A stretch of DNA of 64,000 bases from Myotis daubentonii (GCF_963259705.1 NC_081844.1:26490294-26554293); one strand, 5' to 3'. Positions 1 through 22,454 are shown, counted from the first letter of the stretch. Made by a program: numbers and translations. Notes: a model not told the origin generated them from the sequence alone.

Positions 1-150
1 CGGTCAAGGGCATGTACCTTGTTTGCGGGCACATCCCCAGTATGGACTGTGCAGGAGGCAGCTGATCGATGTTTCTCTCTCATCGATGTTTCTAACTATC
101 TCTCTCCCTTCCTCTCAGTAAAAAAATCAATAAAAAATATTTTAAAAAAC
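1..150 (+). mobile_element. Ves SINE, cut by the window edge
   Basis: Right half of a Ves copy: GGCATGTACCTTG, the TGCAGGAGGCAGCTGATCGA block and the CTCTCTCCCTTCCTCTC tail ending in AATAAAA. Confidence 0.85.
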
Positions 151-559
151 AACAACTATTTGTCCATACCTATGTATTTTACTTGTCCTCAATAATATGT
201 TTGGATTACCCACAAAAATTTTATGAGATGTTAAGCTAAGTCATCCATCATTCTAAGTTATTTTTGTTGATACATTTGTAATCCTAGGTAGGTAACAGTA
301 TTACATTTAATTCTGATAACTCTAAAGACTTGCCTATTTTAATTAACTTTAACACCAAGTATTATTCCAGAGCCTGAAAAACATTTTGGTTAGTTTCTGT
401 TTTATTTCTTCACCAGTAGCCCGGTGCACAAAATTCATGCACTGGGGGTTGGGGCAGGGGAAGGGCTCCTCAGTCTGGCCTTCACCCTCTCCAATCTGAG
501 ACCCCTCAGGGAATGTCTAACTACCTGTTTGTGCCCTAACAGATAACAGCTCCATTGTT

Positions 560-638
560 GTTTCTTTCTTATGCTTAAAACCATTGGAATTAGTAGGTAT
601 TCAAAGTGTGTATACATTTTGGGGGGACACCCTGTATA
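560..638. mobile_element. mariner-like terminal fragment
   Basis: GGGGGGACACCCTG followed by TA resembles the terminal inverted repeat (CAGGGTGTCCC) of mariner elements with a TA target. Only one end is visible, inside the Helitron. Confidence 0.4.
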
Positions 639-1379
639 TCTCTAGTCAGCAGTGAAAGAAACCAACAGCAGATTTGGAACCCCCAGACAGGGAACCTCGC
701 TCACTCCCCACATGTCTCCCCACTTCACTTTCCACCTTCGTGGGCAGCAGGAGAATCAACGTTTTCTCTCATTAATTTGGAAAAGCACGTCCTGTCACCC
801 GCTGCCCCGCAGGAGTGCGCTAGGCCCCAAGCAAGCGAGGCTCAGTCAGGGCAGCCTTCGCTCATGGGTGCTGGCACCCAAAGTGCACATTCCTCCTCTA
901 CAGTTGCCCCGACTATCCCACTGTTTCACTGAGAGGACGGAATTCCTCTCCACCTCTGGGTTCTTGATCTTGAACACTGACCGAAGGCACCTCAGCGAGG
1001 GCCGCCCATGCCCACCAGGTGTGTCTGTCTGCATCTGCTCCCGCCTCAGCACCTGCATTAACCCCCAGAGGTGATCTCGTAGCTGCACTGGCCTCTGTGG
1101 GAACAGGGCATCACCACTCCGCCCTCTCACTGTCATCTCACAGGCGCCCACCTCAGCACCCAGAACACCCAGACACTCTCCAAAGGATGTGAATGCATGA
1201 GAGGGGATGTGTGCACATCCTATGGGGGTGTAGGCACGCTGGGTTGATGGAAATGCGGTGAAGAGGCGGGGGGAACTTGTGCACGCCTTGGTTTGCAACT
1301 GTTGCAGGCGCGGGAGGGTGACAGTGTGCTGGGGGACGGTCGCACACCAGGGGGGGATGTGCACACTGGAGGCCTCTGG

Positions 1380-1720
1380 CTTTGCAGATCCGCAAACCCC
1401 GTGGTGCGGCCAGGAGGACGTCAGTCTGGCCCGCCACGGTGGCTGTCCCTGCGATCCTGCACCTTCTGAGCCAGGATGCGGATCTTGCGCAGCCACTCCT
1501 GGGCGCTGATGGCCTGCAGGCGCTACTTCAGCTCAGCCTGCAGGCTCCGCTTGGCACACTCACAGCTGTCACCACCGCCATGTGGGGAGTACAGGCCGCC
1601 CTCTGCCGGCCTGCCTCCCCTGTCCAGAGGCTCTCTGCGCTGCTCACCTGCCCAGAGTGACGGGCTGGGCGGAAGCCAGGCGTCCTGCCCTTCCCAACCC
1701 TGGCTGATCCGCCCCTGTGC
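1380..1720 (-). other. possible captured exon-like segment in the Helitron
   Basis: On the minus strand a GC-rich stretch reads like coding sequence (LQAISAQEWLRKIRILAQK) with one in-frame TAG shortly before it. Helitrons of vespertilionid bats are known to capture gene pieces. I do not recognise the source gene. Confidence 0.25.
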
Positions 1721-1734
1721 GAGCTGCCGCCCCA

Positions 1735-2140
1735 CCAGGAAGGGTCAGGGATCCGGGTCCTGGGACCGCGGACAGCCTCAAGTACTGCCCCGCCCGGCAG
1801 GTTCATGGACCCGGGTCCTGGGACCGTGGACAGCCTCAAGCGCTGCCCCCCGCCTGCCAGGGTCACAGATCCATGTCTTGGTCCCGTGGACAGCCTCATG
1901 CTCTGCCCCCTGCCCGCCAGGTCACGGATCCGGGTCCCAGACTGCGGACAGCCTCAAGCGCTGCCCCCCGCCCGCCAGGTCACGGATCCGGGTCCCAGGA
2001 CAGCGGACAGCCTCAAGCACTGCCCCCCGCCCGCCAGATCACAGATCCGGGTCCCGGACTGCAGACAGCCTCGCGCTGTCCCCCGCCCGGCAGGGTCACA
2101 GATCCAGTCCCGGACCACAGACAGCCTTGCCCGCTGCCGC
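1735..2140. repeat. 58-60 bp minisatellite inside the large Helitron
   Basis: The anchor GACAGCCTCA or a close variant recurs at 1771, 1829, 1889, 1947, 2006, 2064 and 2120, so the spacing is 56-60. Units carry GGATCCGGGTCC-like and CCGCCAGGTCA-like segments. The array gives spurious open frames on both strands. Confidence 0.9.
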
Positions 2141-2799
2141 CCACCTTCAGTATACAAATTAGCCGCCATCTTGTTGCTTTAGGGTGGGGGTCTCCACTGG
2201 GGTGCCTGGCCAGCCTGGATGAGGGGATGATGGCTGTTTGCAGCTGATCACACCCCCTTCAGGGTGGAGGTCCCCACTGGGGTGCCTGGCCAGTCTGGGT
2301 GAGGGGCTGAGGGCCGTTTTCAGGCTGGCGGGTGACTGAAGCTCCCAACCTCTCCTTTTTTTCTTTTATTCTGGGATTTATTTACTTTCTATGGCTGTCA
2401 CTGGAGCTGAGAGCCGGCTTTAGCTCTGAGGCCCGGCTGCAGCTCTGAGACCTCGGCTGCTGAAAGCAGGGATATGGGTTTGTTTGGATTCTATAATTGA
2501 AACACTGTTGTGATCCTGCTGGCTGAAGCCCGGCTGGCCGAAAGCAGGCTTCTGGGGTTTGTTTAGCTTCAATATTTGCAACATTGTTTCTTAGAGTGTA
2601 AGCTCAGAGGCCCGCAGCAGCAGGCAGGGAACCTTGGCTTCCTCCATCACTGGAGCAAGCAAGCCTCCTGTCTGCTTCAGCTGCCTGGCCGCCAGCCGCC
2701 ATCTTGGTTGGCAGTTAATTTGCATATCGCCCTGATTAGCCCATGGGAAGCGTGTCGGAGCTATGGTTAATTACCATGTTTGTTTATTATTATATAGGA

Positions 2800-3164
2800 T
2801 TTATATAAGTGCCTAATTTTTAAGTTAATTAAACAGAGCTTTTTACAAACCAATTTTGTTAATATGCTCTGAAAGCAGACACATATCCACATATATAATC
2901 AGATGTAACCAGAGATCTGGTAGTTTAATTTTTAAAATTTCAGCCATGAGACAGGTACAATAAAGCAAAAAGTTCACGAATTTATTACAATTGGAATAAG
3001 TTAAGTTTATTTGTTCAGGTGGCTAAGGCTCTTACTATTTTTAGAGAAGAACTTTAATACTTGCATTTGTCCTTGACAAACAATTTTTAAGAAAGCAGGT
3101 ACAGGGCAGAGGGGGAGGGTGCTGCGTAGGTGAGGGAACCTTTTCAATTACTTGTGCTTCAATT
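2800..3164. other. AT-rich spacer, nothing recognised
   Basis: No open frame or familiar repeat seen. Confidence 0.5.
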
Positions 3165-3502
3165 ACTTGTATCATGCTAAGTAAAATAAGTCAGTCAGAG
3201 GAAGACAAATATCACATGATATTACTCAAATGTGGAATCTGAGTAGCAAAATAAACTGATGAACGGAGTGGATCCAGAAGCATGGAAGCATGGAACAGAG
3301 TGTGGAATCTCAGAGGGAAGGTGGTGGGTGGGAGGTAATCAGCCAAGGACGTTGTATGCATATATGCATGGCCCATGGACACAGACAATGGGACGGTGAG
3401 GGCCTGAGGTTGTGGGCAGGGGAAGGCTGGAGGGGTCAATGGGGGGAAAAAGGAGACATACGTAATACTTTCAACAATAAAGAATTATTAAAAATAAATA
3501 AA
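3165..3502 (+). mobile_element. LINE-1 3' end
   Basis: It reads GCTAAGTAAAATAAGTCAGT, GGAAGACAAATATCACATGA, then a G-rich 3' UTR and AATAAAGAATTATTAAAAATA. The same 3' UTR appears at 18431, 29460 and 52110. Confidence 0.8.
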
Positions 3503-4774
3503 AGGCTCTCCTTTCCGGTGGCTCAGAGTTTAGAGCATCAGCCCCAGACTTGCTTCAGTGGGGCTTTGGTGCTTTGGTGCTCGCTGAGTCTTCCCCTTGA
3601 GTTGTAATCTGCATGGTCTGAAGCTGACCACCAGGTGCATTGGCTCTGGAGCCTCCTGGGAGGTGCAAAGTCAGCCACTGCCTGTGCTCTGTCTGGGGCC
3701 ACCCAGCAGGAGCTACAGAGCGATTTGCAGATGGCTGCTACTTGTGTTGATCTTGGAGGTATTCAGGAAGGCCAAGCTCTGAACCAAGGTGGACTGCTGC
3801 TAGAGCCAGGCCTGGGGTCACTTATCGAGAGGTATGGGGCATACTGAGGCCAGCTGCTGCTTGTTTGAGAGATATTTGAAAGCCCGAGCCAGGACAGGCC
3901 ATTCATATAGAAAAGCCACTGCAAACAGCTTGGGTGGGGCTGCAAATTGGATGGGGTGGGGTCTCAGGGAATCACCCGGGCTGGGCAAAAAGTGTAGGCC
4001 AGGTTGATGGAGACTCAGATATGGCCCCTGCCCGTAGCATTGTGGTGGGGAAGTATCAAAGGAACAATAACCTCTGCCAGTACTTCTGTCTGGAAGAAAG
4101 CTGCCCTTCCCCAGCCCTCACCCTGATGCCAGACAGTTCATTTCATGCCAGTATGTCCCTGTCATCTTTCGAGCTGTCGCCCCAGTGCTGGAGCTCAGAG
4201 AGAGTAAGTCTGTGTAAGTCCATGCACCAGGTCTTTAAGAGGAATACCTGGGACGGCAGCCACACTCCATCTCAGCCACTGTACCAGCTGGTTTTCATGG
4301 CCAGAAATTTTAGGGACTCCTCTTTCCAGCACTGGAATTCTGGGCTGGGGGGTCTCGTGTCACACTAGAACCCTTCGCTCATCATGGGGGAACTCTGTCG
4401 CCGAGATATTCCTCCTGATTTTTAACCACAATGTGCATGTGGGACTAGCCCATTCCCTGTCTCCACTCCTACCAATCTTGATGTGCCTTCTGTATAGCCT
4501 TAGTTGTAGGACTTCTGTACAGCTAGATATCAGGTGGTTCTAAATGATGGTTGTTCTGTAGTTCAGTTGTAATTTTGTGTGGGGATGGAAGTACTGCATA
4601 ATGCTGTTAAATTTATGAGGAAATAAGTATGGACAGAGTGTTTCTGATGACCAAGACATAAAATAAATGTTGAGAAACCACAGAATCCTATGTAACCCTT
4701 CTATAAATTGAGTGTAAATGCCCAGTGCTGTCAGATTGATGCATCCTACTATATAGATATTTGCAATGTTTTAG
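3503..4774. repeat. degenerate interspersed repeat upstream of the KRAB exon
   Basis: Sequence such as GCTGGAGCTCAGAGAGAGTA and GATGGTTGTTCTGTAGTTCA is a common type in mammalian genomes, but I cannot assign its class. No exon of the zinc-finger gene was found in it. Confidence 0.4.
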
Positions 4775-11813
<7,039 letters not shown>

Positions 11814-12258
11814 AAACTTCTTGAATGTAGCAATGTGGAAAAAGACGACAGTTGGCCTTCATCCTTACATGTGAAAACTCCCACTGGAATGAAACCCTGT
11901 AAATATTAGTAATGTGAGAAAGCCTGATGTAAATTAATCCATACATAATGTTCTGGAACACTGTAATATGAAAGAATTATTATAGAAGTTATAAATGTAT
12001 TGTCTTTATTAGGGCCTCATTTTTAAAGTGGACCTCTGAAGTGTGGAGATTTACTGCTTCCAAAAATGAATACTGAGGCAATACTCTTCAAGCAATACTA
12101 CATAAGATTAATAGGTATTTCCTCCTTAAATCAGTTAACATTTTTCTCTTACCATTTTGGAGACTATTTGATCTATGGGTAAATTGAAGTGTATTTCTAA
12201 TATACAGGTAAGCTTAATTTTTATGTTTCCATTGTTTTGTAAATGAGCAATTAATAAA
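11814..12258 (+). other. zinc-finger gene 3' UTR with decayed extra fingers and poly(A) candidate
   Basis: From 11814 to about 11915 the sequence still resembles fingers (C..N....WPSSLHVKTPTGMKPCKY), but with lost Cys/His residues and in-frame stops, so the array was once longer. AATAAA at 12253-12258 is the first convincing poly(A) signal; others occur near 12406 and 12722. Confidence 0.6.
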
Positions 12259-12469
12259 TGATATTTTGGTATTTGTTGGGATTTACCTACTGGCCTCCTG
12301 TGCCAAGTACTGGATATTCCTTGCCCCTTACATATTCCATCTTTCTTATGAGAAAGCTACTCTCTTTGTTTTGGCCAGAAGACCCTTATTCCATTTTCCT
12401 TGCTAATAAAAGGTGGCATAAATGTATAAATATTGTAAAGTTTATCATAGAGTACAGTCTCATGTGAGT

Positions 12470-12645
12470 GACAGTTGATCCTTGAACAATGCAAGTGTTA
12501 CAGGTGCTGACCTCCCACATAGTTGAAAATCTGAGTATAACTACAGCCTTGGAGCTGATGTTTGGGCTGTGTAGGTCAATTGAAAAAAAATCCATGAATA
12601 AGTGGATCTACAGAGTTCAAACCCATGTTATTCAAAGGTCAACCC
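12470..12645. mobile_element. short DNA-transposon remnant with CAGTTGAYCCTTGAACAA end
   Basis: CAGTTGATCCTTGAACAATG at the left and TTCAAAGGTCAACC at the right look like the ends of an old pogo/Tigger-type MITE common in mammals. Confidence 0.5.
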
Positions 12646-12699
12646 TACATTGCTGTTTGTCATTCGTCAGGCTAGGACTTAAATAATAGACTTTGCATT

Positions 12700-13490
12700 A
12701 AGACAGATCTGTTATTGGACAATAAAATATAGAATTGGAGATGACTCTCCTAAATTGTGTTTGGCACTGGGTAATGTGACAATTTCTAGAATCTGTATCT
12801 TTTATGGTTCCATGTAAGCTGCAGCTGAGAAGGAGGAATCGAAGGAGTCAAATGACGACATGGGATCGATATGATTTGAAATTGTTCTCTTACCAGTTTT
12901 AGAGAGATGGTTACAAAAGACCCTTATTTTTGTCTTGATTCATCATGGTCACTGAATAGCTTTGTCTGATGATGGAAGTGATTGACATTTTAATCTCAAC
13001 ACAATAAGAGATTGCAAGGCCAGCTCCCAGTCCACTGGAACACCTTCCCTACTCATGATCTAAATACTGACATATTTCCTACAGTGTATTGGACAGACAC
13101 TGTTTATTATAAAGTACATCAGTGAAAATATATAAATTCCCTTAGTAAAGTACATAAAAGTTTTTGTCTCCTTTATAACTCAAATGAGTCCTATATGTTT
13201 AGGTAACTAGTGAAAGAACACAAACCTAGCAAGGGAGAAAGACATGACCACTATTCCAATCAAGCCTTTGTTACTAGAGATCATACTCTTGATGCTAATT
13301 TCTTAACATGCCTCATCTAGATTCAAAACATACCTAGTTTAGCACTGCTCATCAAGGCACTGTGGGTCTTGGGGCATGAAACAAATGTCTTGCAGTCCTG
13401 GTGCTGATATTTTTGTGAGAGAAGGGAGATGGTTAACAAATGGTAACACTTTGGTTTAGAAGATGAAAATAAGGGCTTGGGTAGAATATA
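12700..13490. other. spacer, nothing recognised
   Basis: AT-rich, no usable frame, no familiar repeat. Confidence 0.5.
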
Positions 13491-13506
13491 AAAAATAATG
13501 TGAGCT

Positions 13507-13716
13507 CGGCTGGCGAGGCTCAGTGGTTGAACATCGACCTATGAACCAGGAGGTTACGGTTTGATTCCCAATCAGGGAACATGCCCAGGTTGTGGGCTCG
13601 ATCCCCAGTGTGGGGTGTGCAGGAGGCAGCCAATCAATGATTCTCATCATTGATGTTTCTATCTCTCCCTCCCTCTCCTTTCCTCTCTGAAATCAATAAA
13701 AATATATATTTAAAAA
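13507..13716 (+). mobile_element. Ves SINE
   Basis: Duplication AATAATGTGAGCT at 13494-13506 and 13717-13729; subtype with ACCTATGAACCAGGAGG. Confidence 0.95.
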
Positions 13717-13729
13717 AATAATGTGAGCT

Positions 13730-14194
13730 ATTAGGGCAGCTGTGAGAAACACAGCAACGGAAGTAAATGAGCCGCTTCTGCTCTTACAAGAAAAAAGCTG
13801 AATGAACTAAAAATTCATCAGAGATTTGAATTTATAGGCTAAACCACTGCCCTGAAAACTGGAGGGACAAGAGAATATATAGAATGGCCACTGACTGGGA
13901 GCAAAAGCTACTGGAGCCAGCAAACTGTGGTAACAGGAATAGATGAACTGCTGGAGACACAGTCTGGACTAGCTTGAGAATATTCTGGGGCCCAGTCATA
14001 GGGTACCCCCAATAACTCTTAAAGTTTAACTCAATGACCCAAAGCCTCATGCTTTATACAGTCAAAGGAGAAAAACATCTTGAAACATTCTGTTCTCTGT
14101 ACCCTATGCCATCCCTCAAAGAAAATTAATTTGCAAAAGCCTTATCTGACCTGGGGAAAGGGCCGTTAGCCACCTCCAACTGTTCTTTTGTTCT
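13730..14194. other. spacer, nothing recognised
   Basis: No frame or repeat I can name between two SINEs. Confidence 0.5.
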
Positions 14195-14391
14195 TTAAAT
14201 ATGTTTTTATTGACTGTTTTTAGAGAGAGAGGAAGGGAGAGGGATAGAGAAATAGAAACATCATCGATCTATCAGCTGCCTCCTACTGAGGATTAAGCCT
14301 GCAACCCAGGCATGTGCCCTGCCCAGAAATAGAACTGGTGACTATTTGGTGCATGAGACTACACTCTACCATTGAGCCACACCAGCCAGGC
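14195..14391 (-). mobile_element. Ves SINE
   Basis: Minus copy ending in CCATTGAGCCACACCAGCCA. Confidence 0.85.
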
Positions 14392-14404
14392 CAGAACATG
14401 TTTG

Positions 14405-14626
14405 TTTGGTTTTTTTAAAATATATTTTATTGATTTTTTACAGAGAGGAAGGGAGGGAGATAGTTAGAAACATCGATGAGAGAGAAACATCGATCAGCTG
14501 CCTCCTGCACATCTCCTACCAGGGATGTGCCCGCAACCCAGGTACATGCCCTTGACCGGAATCGAACCTGGGACCTTTCGGTCCGCAGGCTGACACTCTA
14601 TCCACTGAGCCAAACCGGTTACAGCC
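14405..14626 (-). mobile_element. Ves SINE
   Basis: Minus copy flanked by GAACATGTTT on both sides. Confidence 0.9.
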
Positions 14627-14691
14627 TGAACATGTTTTTAATGTTATCTTCTGTGCTGTTCCTAAGTTTGCTATTAAAATACATTAAACTG

Positions 14692-14904
14692 CCCTAGCTG
14701 GCTTGGCTCAATGGATAGAGTGTCAGCCTATGGACTGAGGGGTCCCAGGTTTGATTCCGGCCAAGGGCATATGCCTGGGTTGCGGGCTCCATCCGAGTAG
14801 GGGGTATGCAGGAGACAGCCAATCAATGATTCTCTCTCATCATTGATGTTTCTATCTCTCCTTCTCCCTTCCTCTCTGAAATCAATAAAGAAATATATTT
14901 TAAA
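14692..14904 (+). mobile_element. Ves SINE
   Basis: Flanked by AATACATTAAACT; inserted beside LINE-1 ORF2 sequence. Confidence 0.9.
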
Positions 14905-15251
14905 AATACATTAAACTATAAAAAATATAACAAAATACTTAGGAACAAATTTAACCAAGGAGGAGAAAGAGATGTATACTGAAAACCACAAGACATTCAT
15001 GAAAGAAACTGAAAGACACAAGTAAATGAAAGGGTATCCCATGTTCATGTACTGGAAGAATATTGTTAAAATATTCATACAACCCAAAGCCATCTAAAGA
15101 TTCAATGCAATCCCTATTAAAATTCCAAAAATGACATTTTTTACAGAAGTAAAAGTAGTCCTAAAATTTATATGGAACCACAAAGACCTTGAGTAGCCAA
15201 ATCAATCCTGTGAAAGAAGATCGAAGTTTCCTGATTTCAGAAACCCTTCCT

Positions 15252-15520
15252 GCCCTGGCTGGAGTGTTCAGTAGTTAGAGTGTCAGGCCATGCACCAAAG
15301 GGTCACCAGGTGGATTCCCAGTCAAGGGCATGTACCTGGGTTGCAGGCTCAATCCCCAGTCCCAGTCAGGGTACATGCCCAAGGTTGCAGGCTCTGTGCC
15401 CAGTAGGGGGCATGCAGGAGGCAGTGATCAATGATGTTTTTCTCATTGATGTTTCTATCTATCCCTTTCCCTACCTCTCTCTCTATAAGTCAATAAAAAC
15501 ACATTTAAAAAAAAAAAAAA
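15252..15520 (+). mobile_element. Ves SINE with an internal duplication
   Basis: The GGGTACATGCC...CAGGCTC segment is present twice in the middle, making it longer than usual. Confidence 0.8.
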
Positions 15521-15555
15521 CTTTCTCACATTCTTCAAAAAAAAAAAAGGGTTAG

Positions 15556-15738
15556 CCCAGCCAGTGTGGCTCAATGGTTCAGCATCAACCTATGAACCAG
15601 GAGATCATGCTTCGATTCCCAGTTGGGGGCATACCAGAGGCAACCAATCAATGTTTCTCATCACTGATGTTTCTATTTCTCCCTCTTCCTTCCTCTCTGA
15701 AATCAATACAAATACATTTTTTTAAATAAAATATTTTA
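15556..15738 (+). mobile_element. Ves SINE, older subtype
   Basis: Begins GCCCAGCCAGTGTGGCTCAA and ends in an A/T-rich tail; missing part of the middle. Confidence 0.8.
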
Positions 15739-15771
15739 AAAATGGATTAAAGACTTAAATGTAAGACCTGA

Positions 15772-15972
15772 GCCTTAGCTGGTTTGGCTCAGTGGATAGG
15801 GTGTCGGCCTGCAGACTGAAGGGTCCCAGGTTTGATTCATGTTAAGGACATGTGCCTGGCTTCTGGGTTTGATCCCCAGTAGGGGGTGTGCAGGAAGCAG
15901 CCGATCAATGATTCTCATCATGGATGTTTCTATCTCTCTCCTCTCACTTCATCTCTGAAATAAAATAAAAAA
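15772..15972 (+). mobile_element. Ves SINE
   Basis: Flanked by AAGACCTGA in the LINE-1. Confidence 0.85.
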
Positions 15973-16703
15973 GACCTGAAACCATAAAACTTTTAGAAAA
16001 AACATAGTCCATAAGTCCCTTGATGTAGGTTCTAATACAATTTTCTGAATCTGAACAAAAAAACAAAGGTAACAAAAGCAAAAGCAAAGCATAAACAAAT
16101 GGGAGTACATCAAACTAAAAAGGTTTTGTACAATGAAGAAACCATCAAATTATTATATTATTATGTTTAGTATAAATAGACTTTATTGAAGTCAGTGCCT
16201 CTACTGAGACAGAAGATTGTATCTACATAAGCACAAGTTGTAACATTTCACAACTTCTAAAAAGGAATGTCAACAATTACAACGATCATGCATACCATGG
16301 TCGATAATCACATTTTAGAAGCATTTTCAACCATTTCTAAAGAAATGCTTATAACATTATTATATATAGAACTACTTTCAATAAACTGCAAAATATTGAT
16401 TGACTTTTCCAGTATGAGCTACAATGTGAACACAAAAGGGAGGCATAAATGTTTAATTTATGAAATCAGAATGGAATATTTACTGTAAAGAAAAATTAAA
16501 AAGCTTTCAAATAAAGGCCATTATTGAACCAACGTGAAGAGCACAACTTGAACTTTTCAGTTCATTCATCTTTTAAAGCTGTCCTCTAAATAACTTCAGT
16601 TCTAAGCATTGAATTCAGTACTGTGAATATTCCTTGGACTGAAGTTTGGCAATGATGTGGTCCAACTGTCTCTGTTTCACACTGTGGGAAATTGCTCATG
16701 TCA

Positions 16704-17601
<898 letters not shown>

Positions 17602-18006
17602 TAGAGGCCTGGTGCACAGGTGGGGGCTGGCTGGTTTGCCCTGAAGGGTGTCCCGGATCAGGGTGGGGGTCCCGCTTGGGTGCCTGGCCAGCCTGGGTGA
17701 GGGGCTGATGGCTGTTTTCAGGCTGGCCACACCCCCCGCGACCCAAGCTCCCAGCCTTTCTTTTTCTGGGATTTATTTATCTTATATAATTGAAACTTTG
17801 TAGCCTTGAGCGTAGCCCAGGGCCGGCCAGGGCAGGCGGGAACCTTGGCTTCCTCTATCGCTGGGAGCAACCCAAGCCTCCTGCTGCTCGAGCTCAGTGG
17901 CCGCCGCCATCTTAGTTAATTTGCATACTCACTCCTGATTGGCTGCTGGGCGTTGTTTGAGTGTAGTGGACTGTTAATTTGCATGTTTCTCTTTTATTAT
18001 ATAGGA
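17602..18006 (-). mobile_element. Helitron, second member of the tandem pair
   Basis: Begins TAGAGGCCTGGTGCAC on the plus strand right after the first unit and ends TTATTATATAGGA at 18006. The pair as a whole sits between A and T in the DHX15 codons for RDYYIN. Confidence 0.85.
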
Positions 18007-18051
18007 TAATCATCCCTGCTTGTAAAGTCAGTACTTCGACGAGGCAAATTA

Positions 18052-19427
<1,376 letters not shown>

Positions 19428-19430
19428 TCA

Positions 19431-20683
<1,253 letters not shown>

Positions 20684-20930
20684 TTATCGGCGCAGTCGAC
20701 GGCAGCTACTTACCTCTGGAGGGCCCCCACCCCTCCCGCTACAACAGCCTACACCGTGCGGCCGGAACCAGGAGGTAAAATGGCGGCGGCGACGAGGGCT
20801 GGGCCTGCGTATGCGCTTCCGCAGCGTGCCGTGCGTGCGTGAGCGCGCACGCTCCGGAGGCGGGAATTCCAGGCCCGCCCTACTTCCTTCCGCAGGCCTC
20901 CTTCTCTTCCAGGCTCGTATGGCACAGGAG

Positions 20931-21074
20931 CGGCTGCTGGGACGGAGGATCCCGGAAGGCCTTCACGCCCCTCTGATCAGGAAACTGAGAGGAAAATGGT
21001 CAGTCCCAGCTAGGAAACCCTATCTATCAGGAGTAGCCTGGCATTAGGAGAGTTTGAGAAACCAATCGAGATCA
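20931..21074. other. short unassigned stretch
   Basis: Between the DHX15 leader and a minisatellite; nothing recognised. Confidence 0.4.
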
Positions 21075-21765
21075 TGCAGCTGGTAAGGGGCAGAGCCGGG
21101 AGGTTGTAATGCCACCCTCAGTCACGCTCAGGGTAGGGCTGATTGAGGGGTTGGGGCACCGCCCCCTGTCACACTCAAGGCAGGGTTGATGGGGAGGTTG
21201 CGGCGCCACCCCCTGTCATGCATATAGCAGGGCCAATCAGGGGGTTGGGGCGCTGCCCCCTGTCACACACAGAGCAGGGCCCATCAGGGTGGTTGGGGCT
21301 CTGTACCCTGTCACGCACAGAGCAGGGTCAATCAGGGGGTTGGGGAGCTCCCCCCTGTCACTCACAGAGTAGGGCCGATAGGGGAGTTGGGGCACCGCAC
21401 GCTGTCACACACAGAGCAGGGCCAATCAGGGGATTGGGGCGCTGCCACTGTCACACTCAGGGCAGGGCCGATGGGGAGGTTATGGCTCTACCCCGTCACA
21501 CACAGAGCAGGGCCTGTGGGGGGGGGGGGGCGGGTTGGGGCACCGCACACTGTCACACACAGAGCCGCAGGGCAATCAGGGGGTTGGGGAGCTACCCCCT
21601 ATCAGGCACAGAGCAGGGCTGATCAGGGGGTTGGGGTGCCTTCCCCTGTCATGAACAGAGCAGGGCGGATAGGGAGGTTGTGGCCCTGCCCCCTGTCACA
21701 CACAGAGCCACAGGGCAATCAGGGGGTTTGGGTGCTGCCCCCTGTCACGCTGATTCCAGTGCCGG
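21075..21765. repeat. 47-bp minisatellite, about 14 units
   Basis: The CTGTCACAC motif recurs at about 47-base steps (21121, 21168, 21215, 21262, 21310, 21357, 21404, 21450 and on), each unit holding AGAGCAGGGCCAATCAGGGG-like sequence. It has long spurious frames. It ends at a Helitron terminus. Confidence 0.9.
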
Positions 21766-21827
21766 GAGGCCTCGCAGCTCTACTGATCCCGGTGCTGGGA
21801 GACATATTACCCTTTTACTATATAGGA
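21766..21827 (-). mobile_element. Helitron 5' terminus next to the minisatellite
   Basis: CATATTACCCTTTTACTATATAGGA matches (over its last 20 bases) the end of the unit at 17601. The far 3' end (CTAG plus hairpin) was not found, so the minisatellite is probably part of a larger, truncated Helitron. Confidence 0.6.
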
Positions 21828-22397
21828 TAGAGGCCTGGTGCACAGGTGGGGGCCGGCTGGTTTGCCCTGAAGGGTGTCCTGGATCAGGATGGGGGTCCCC
21901 ACCTGGGGTGCCTGGCCAGTCTGGGTGAGGGGCTGAGGGCTGTTTTCAGGCTGGCGGGTGACTGAAGCTCCCAACTGCTCCTTTTTTCTTTTTTATTCTT
22001 TTTTATTCTGGGCCAGCTTTAGTTCTGAGGCTTGGCTCCAGCTCTTAGGCCTCCGCTGCTGAAAGCAGGTGTCTGGTTTGTTTGGGTTCTATAATCAAAA
22101 CACTGTTTCAACTCCAGCTCTGAGATCCCGGCTGGCTGAAAGCAGGTTTCTAGGGTTTTGTTTAGCTTCTATATTTGTAACAATGTTTCAAACTGCAAGC
22201 TCAGAGGCTGGCAGCAGCAGGCGGGGAACGTTGGAGTCCTCCGTCACTGAAGCAAGCAAGCCTCAAGTTCACTTCAAGCTGCCTGGCTGCCGGCCGCCAT
22301 CTTGGCTGGCAATTAACTTGCATATCGCCCTGATTAGCCAATGGTAAGGGTAGCGGAGGTATGGCTAATTACCATGTTTCTCTTTTATTAGATAGGA
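21828..22397 (-). mobile_element. Helitron abutting another Helitron end
   Basis: TAGAGGCCTGGTGCACAGG to ATTAGATAGGA, same family and same junction as at 17602. An (ATATAG)n microsatellite follows to about 22440. Confidence 0.8.
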
Positions 22398-22454
22398 TAT
22401 ATATAGATATAGATATATAGATATAGATATAGACACAATAAAATATTATTCAAG

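Larger units (their letters stand above)
413..2799 (-). mobile_element. large nonautonomous Helitron (HeliBat type), 2.4 kb
   Basis: Read on the minus strand it begins TCCTATATAATAA at 2799 and ends with the palindromic stem GTGCAT...ATGCAC-type hairpin and GGGCTACTGG at about 413, a variant of the usual CTAG end. It carries a 58-bp minisatellite (1735-2140), a mariner-like scrap (560-640) and GC-rich unrelated sequence (640-1720) that looks acquired. Domains near 2170-2800 match those in the Helitrons at 17.6-18.0 and 21.8-22.4 kb. No Rep or helicase reading frame. Confidence 0.75.
14905..16150 (+). mobile_element. LINE-1 ORF2 remnant broken by three SINEs
   Basis: Blocks 14905-15251, 15739-15771 and 15973-16150 translate with gaps as the reverse-transcriptase/C-terminal part of L1 ORF2 (CTTAGGAACAAATTTAACCA, TTCAATGCAATCCCTATTAA, AAACCATAAAACTTTTAGAA). 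The DHX15 pseudogene begins where it stops. Confidence 0.8.

Noticed and set aside
1476..2247. Long plus-strand frames (228 and 176 codons)
   Set aside because: They translate the 58-bp minisatellite in a Helitron; periodic, not a gene.
21143..21830. Plus-strand frames of 147-159 codons
   Set aside because: They translate the 47-bp minisatellite.
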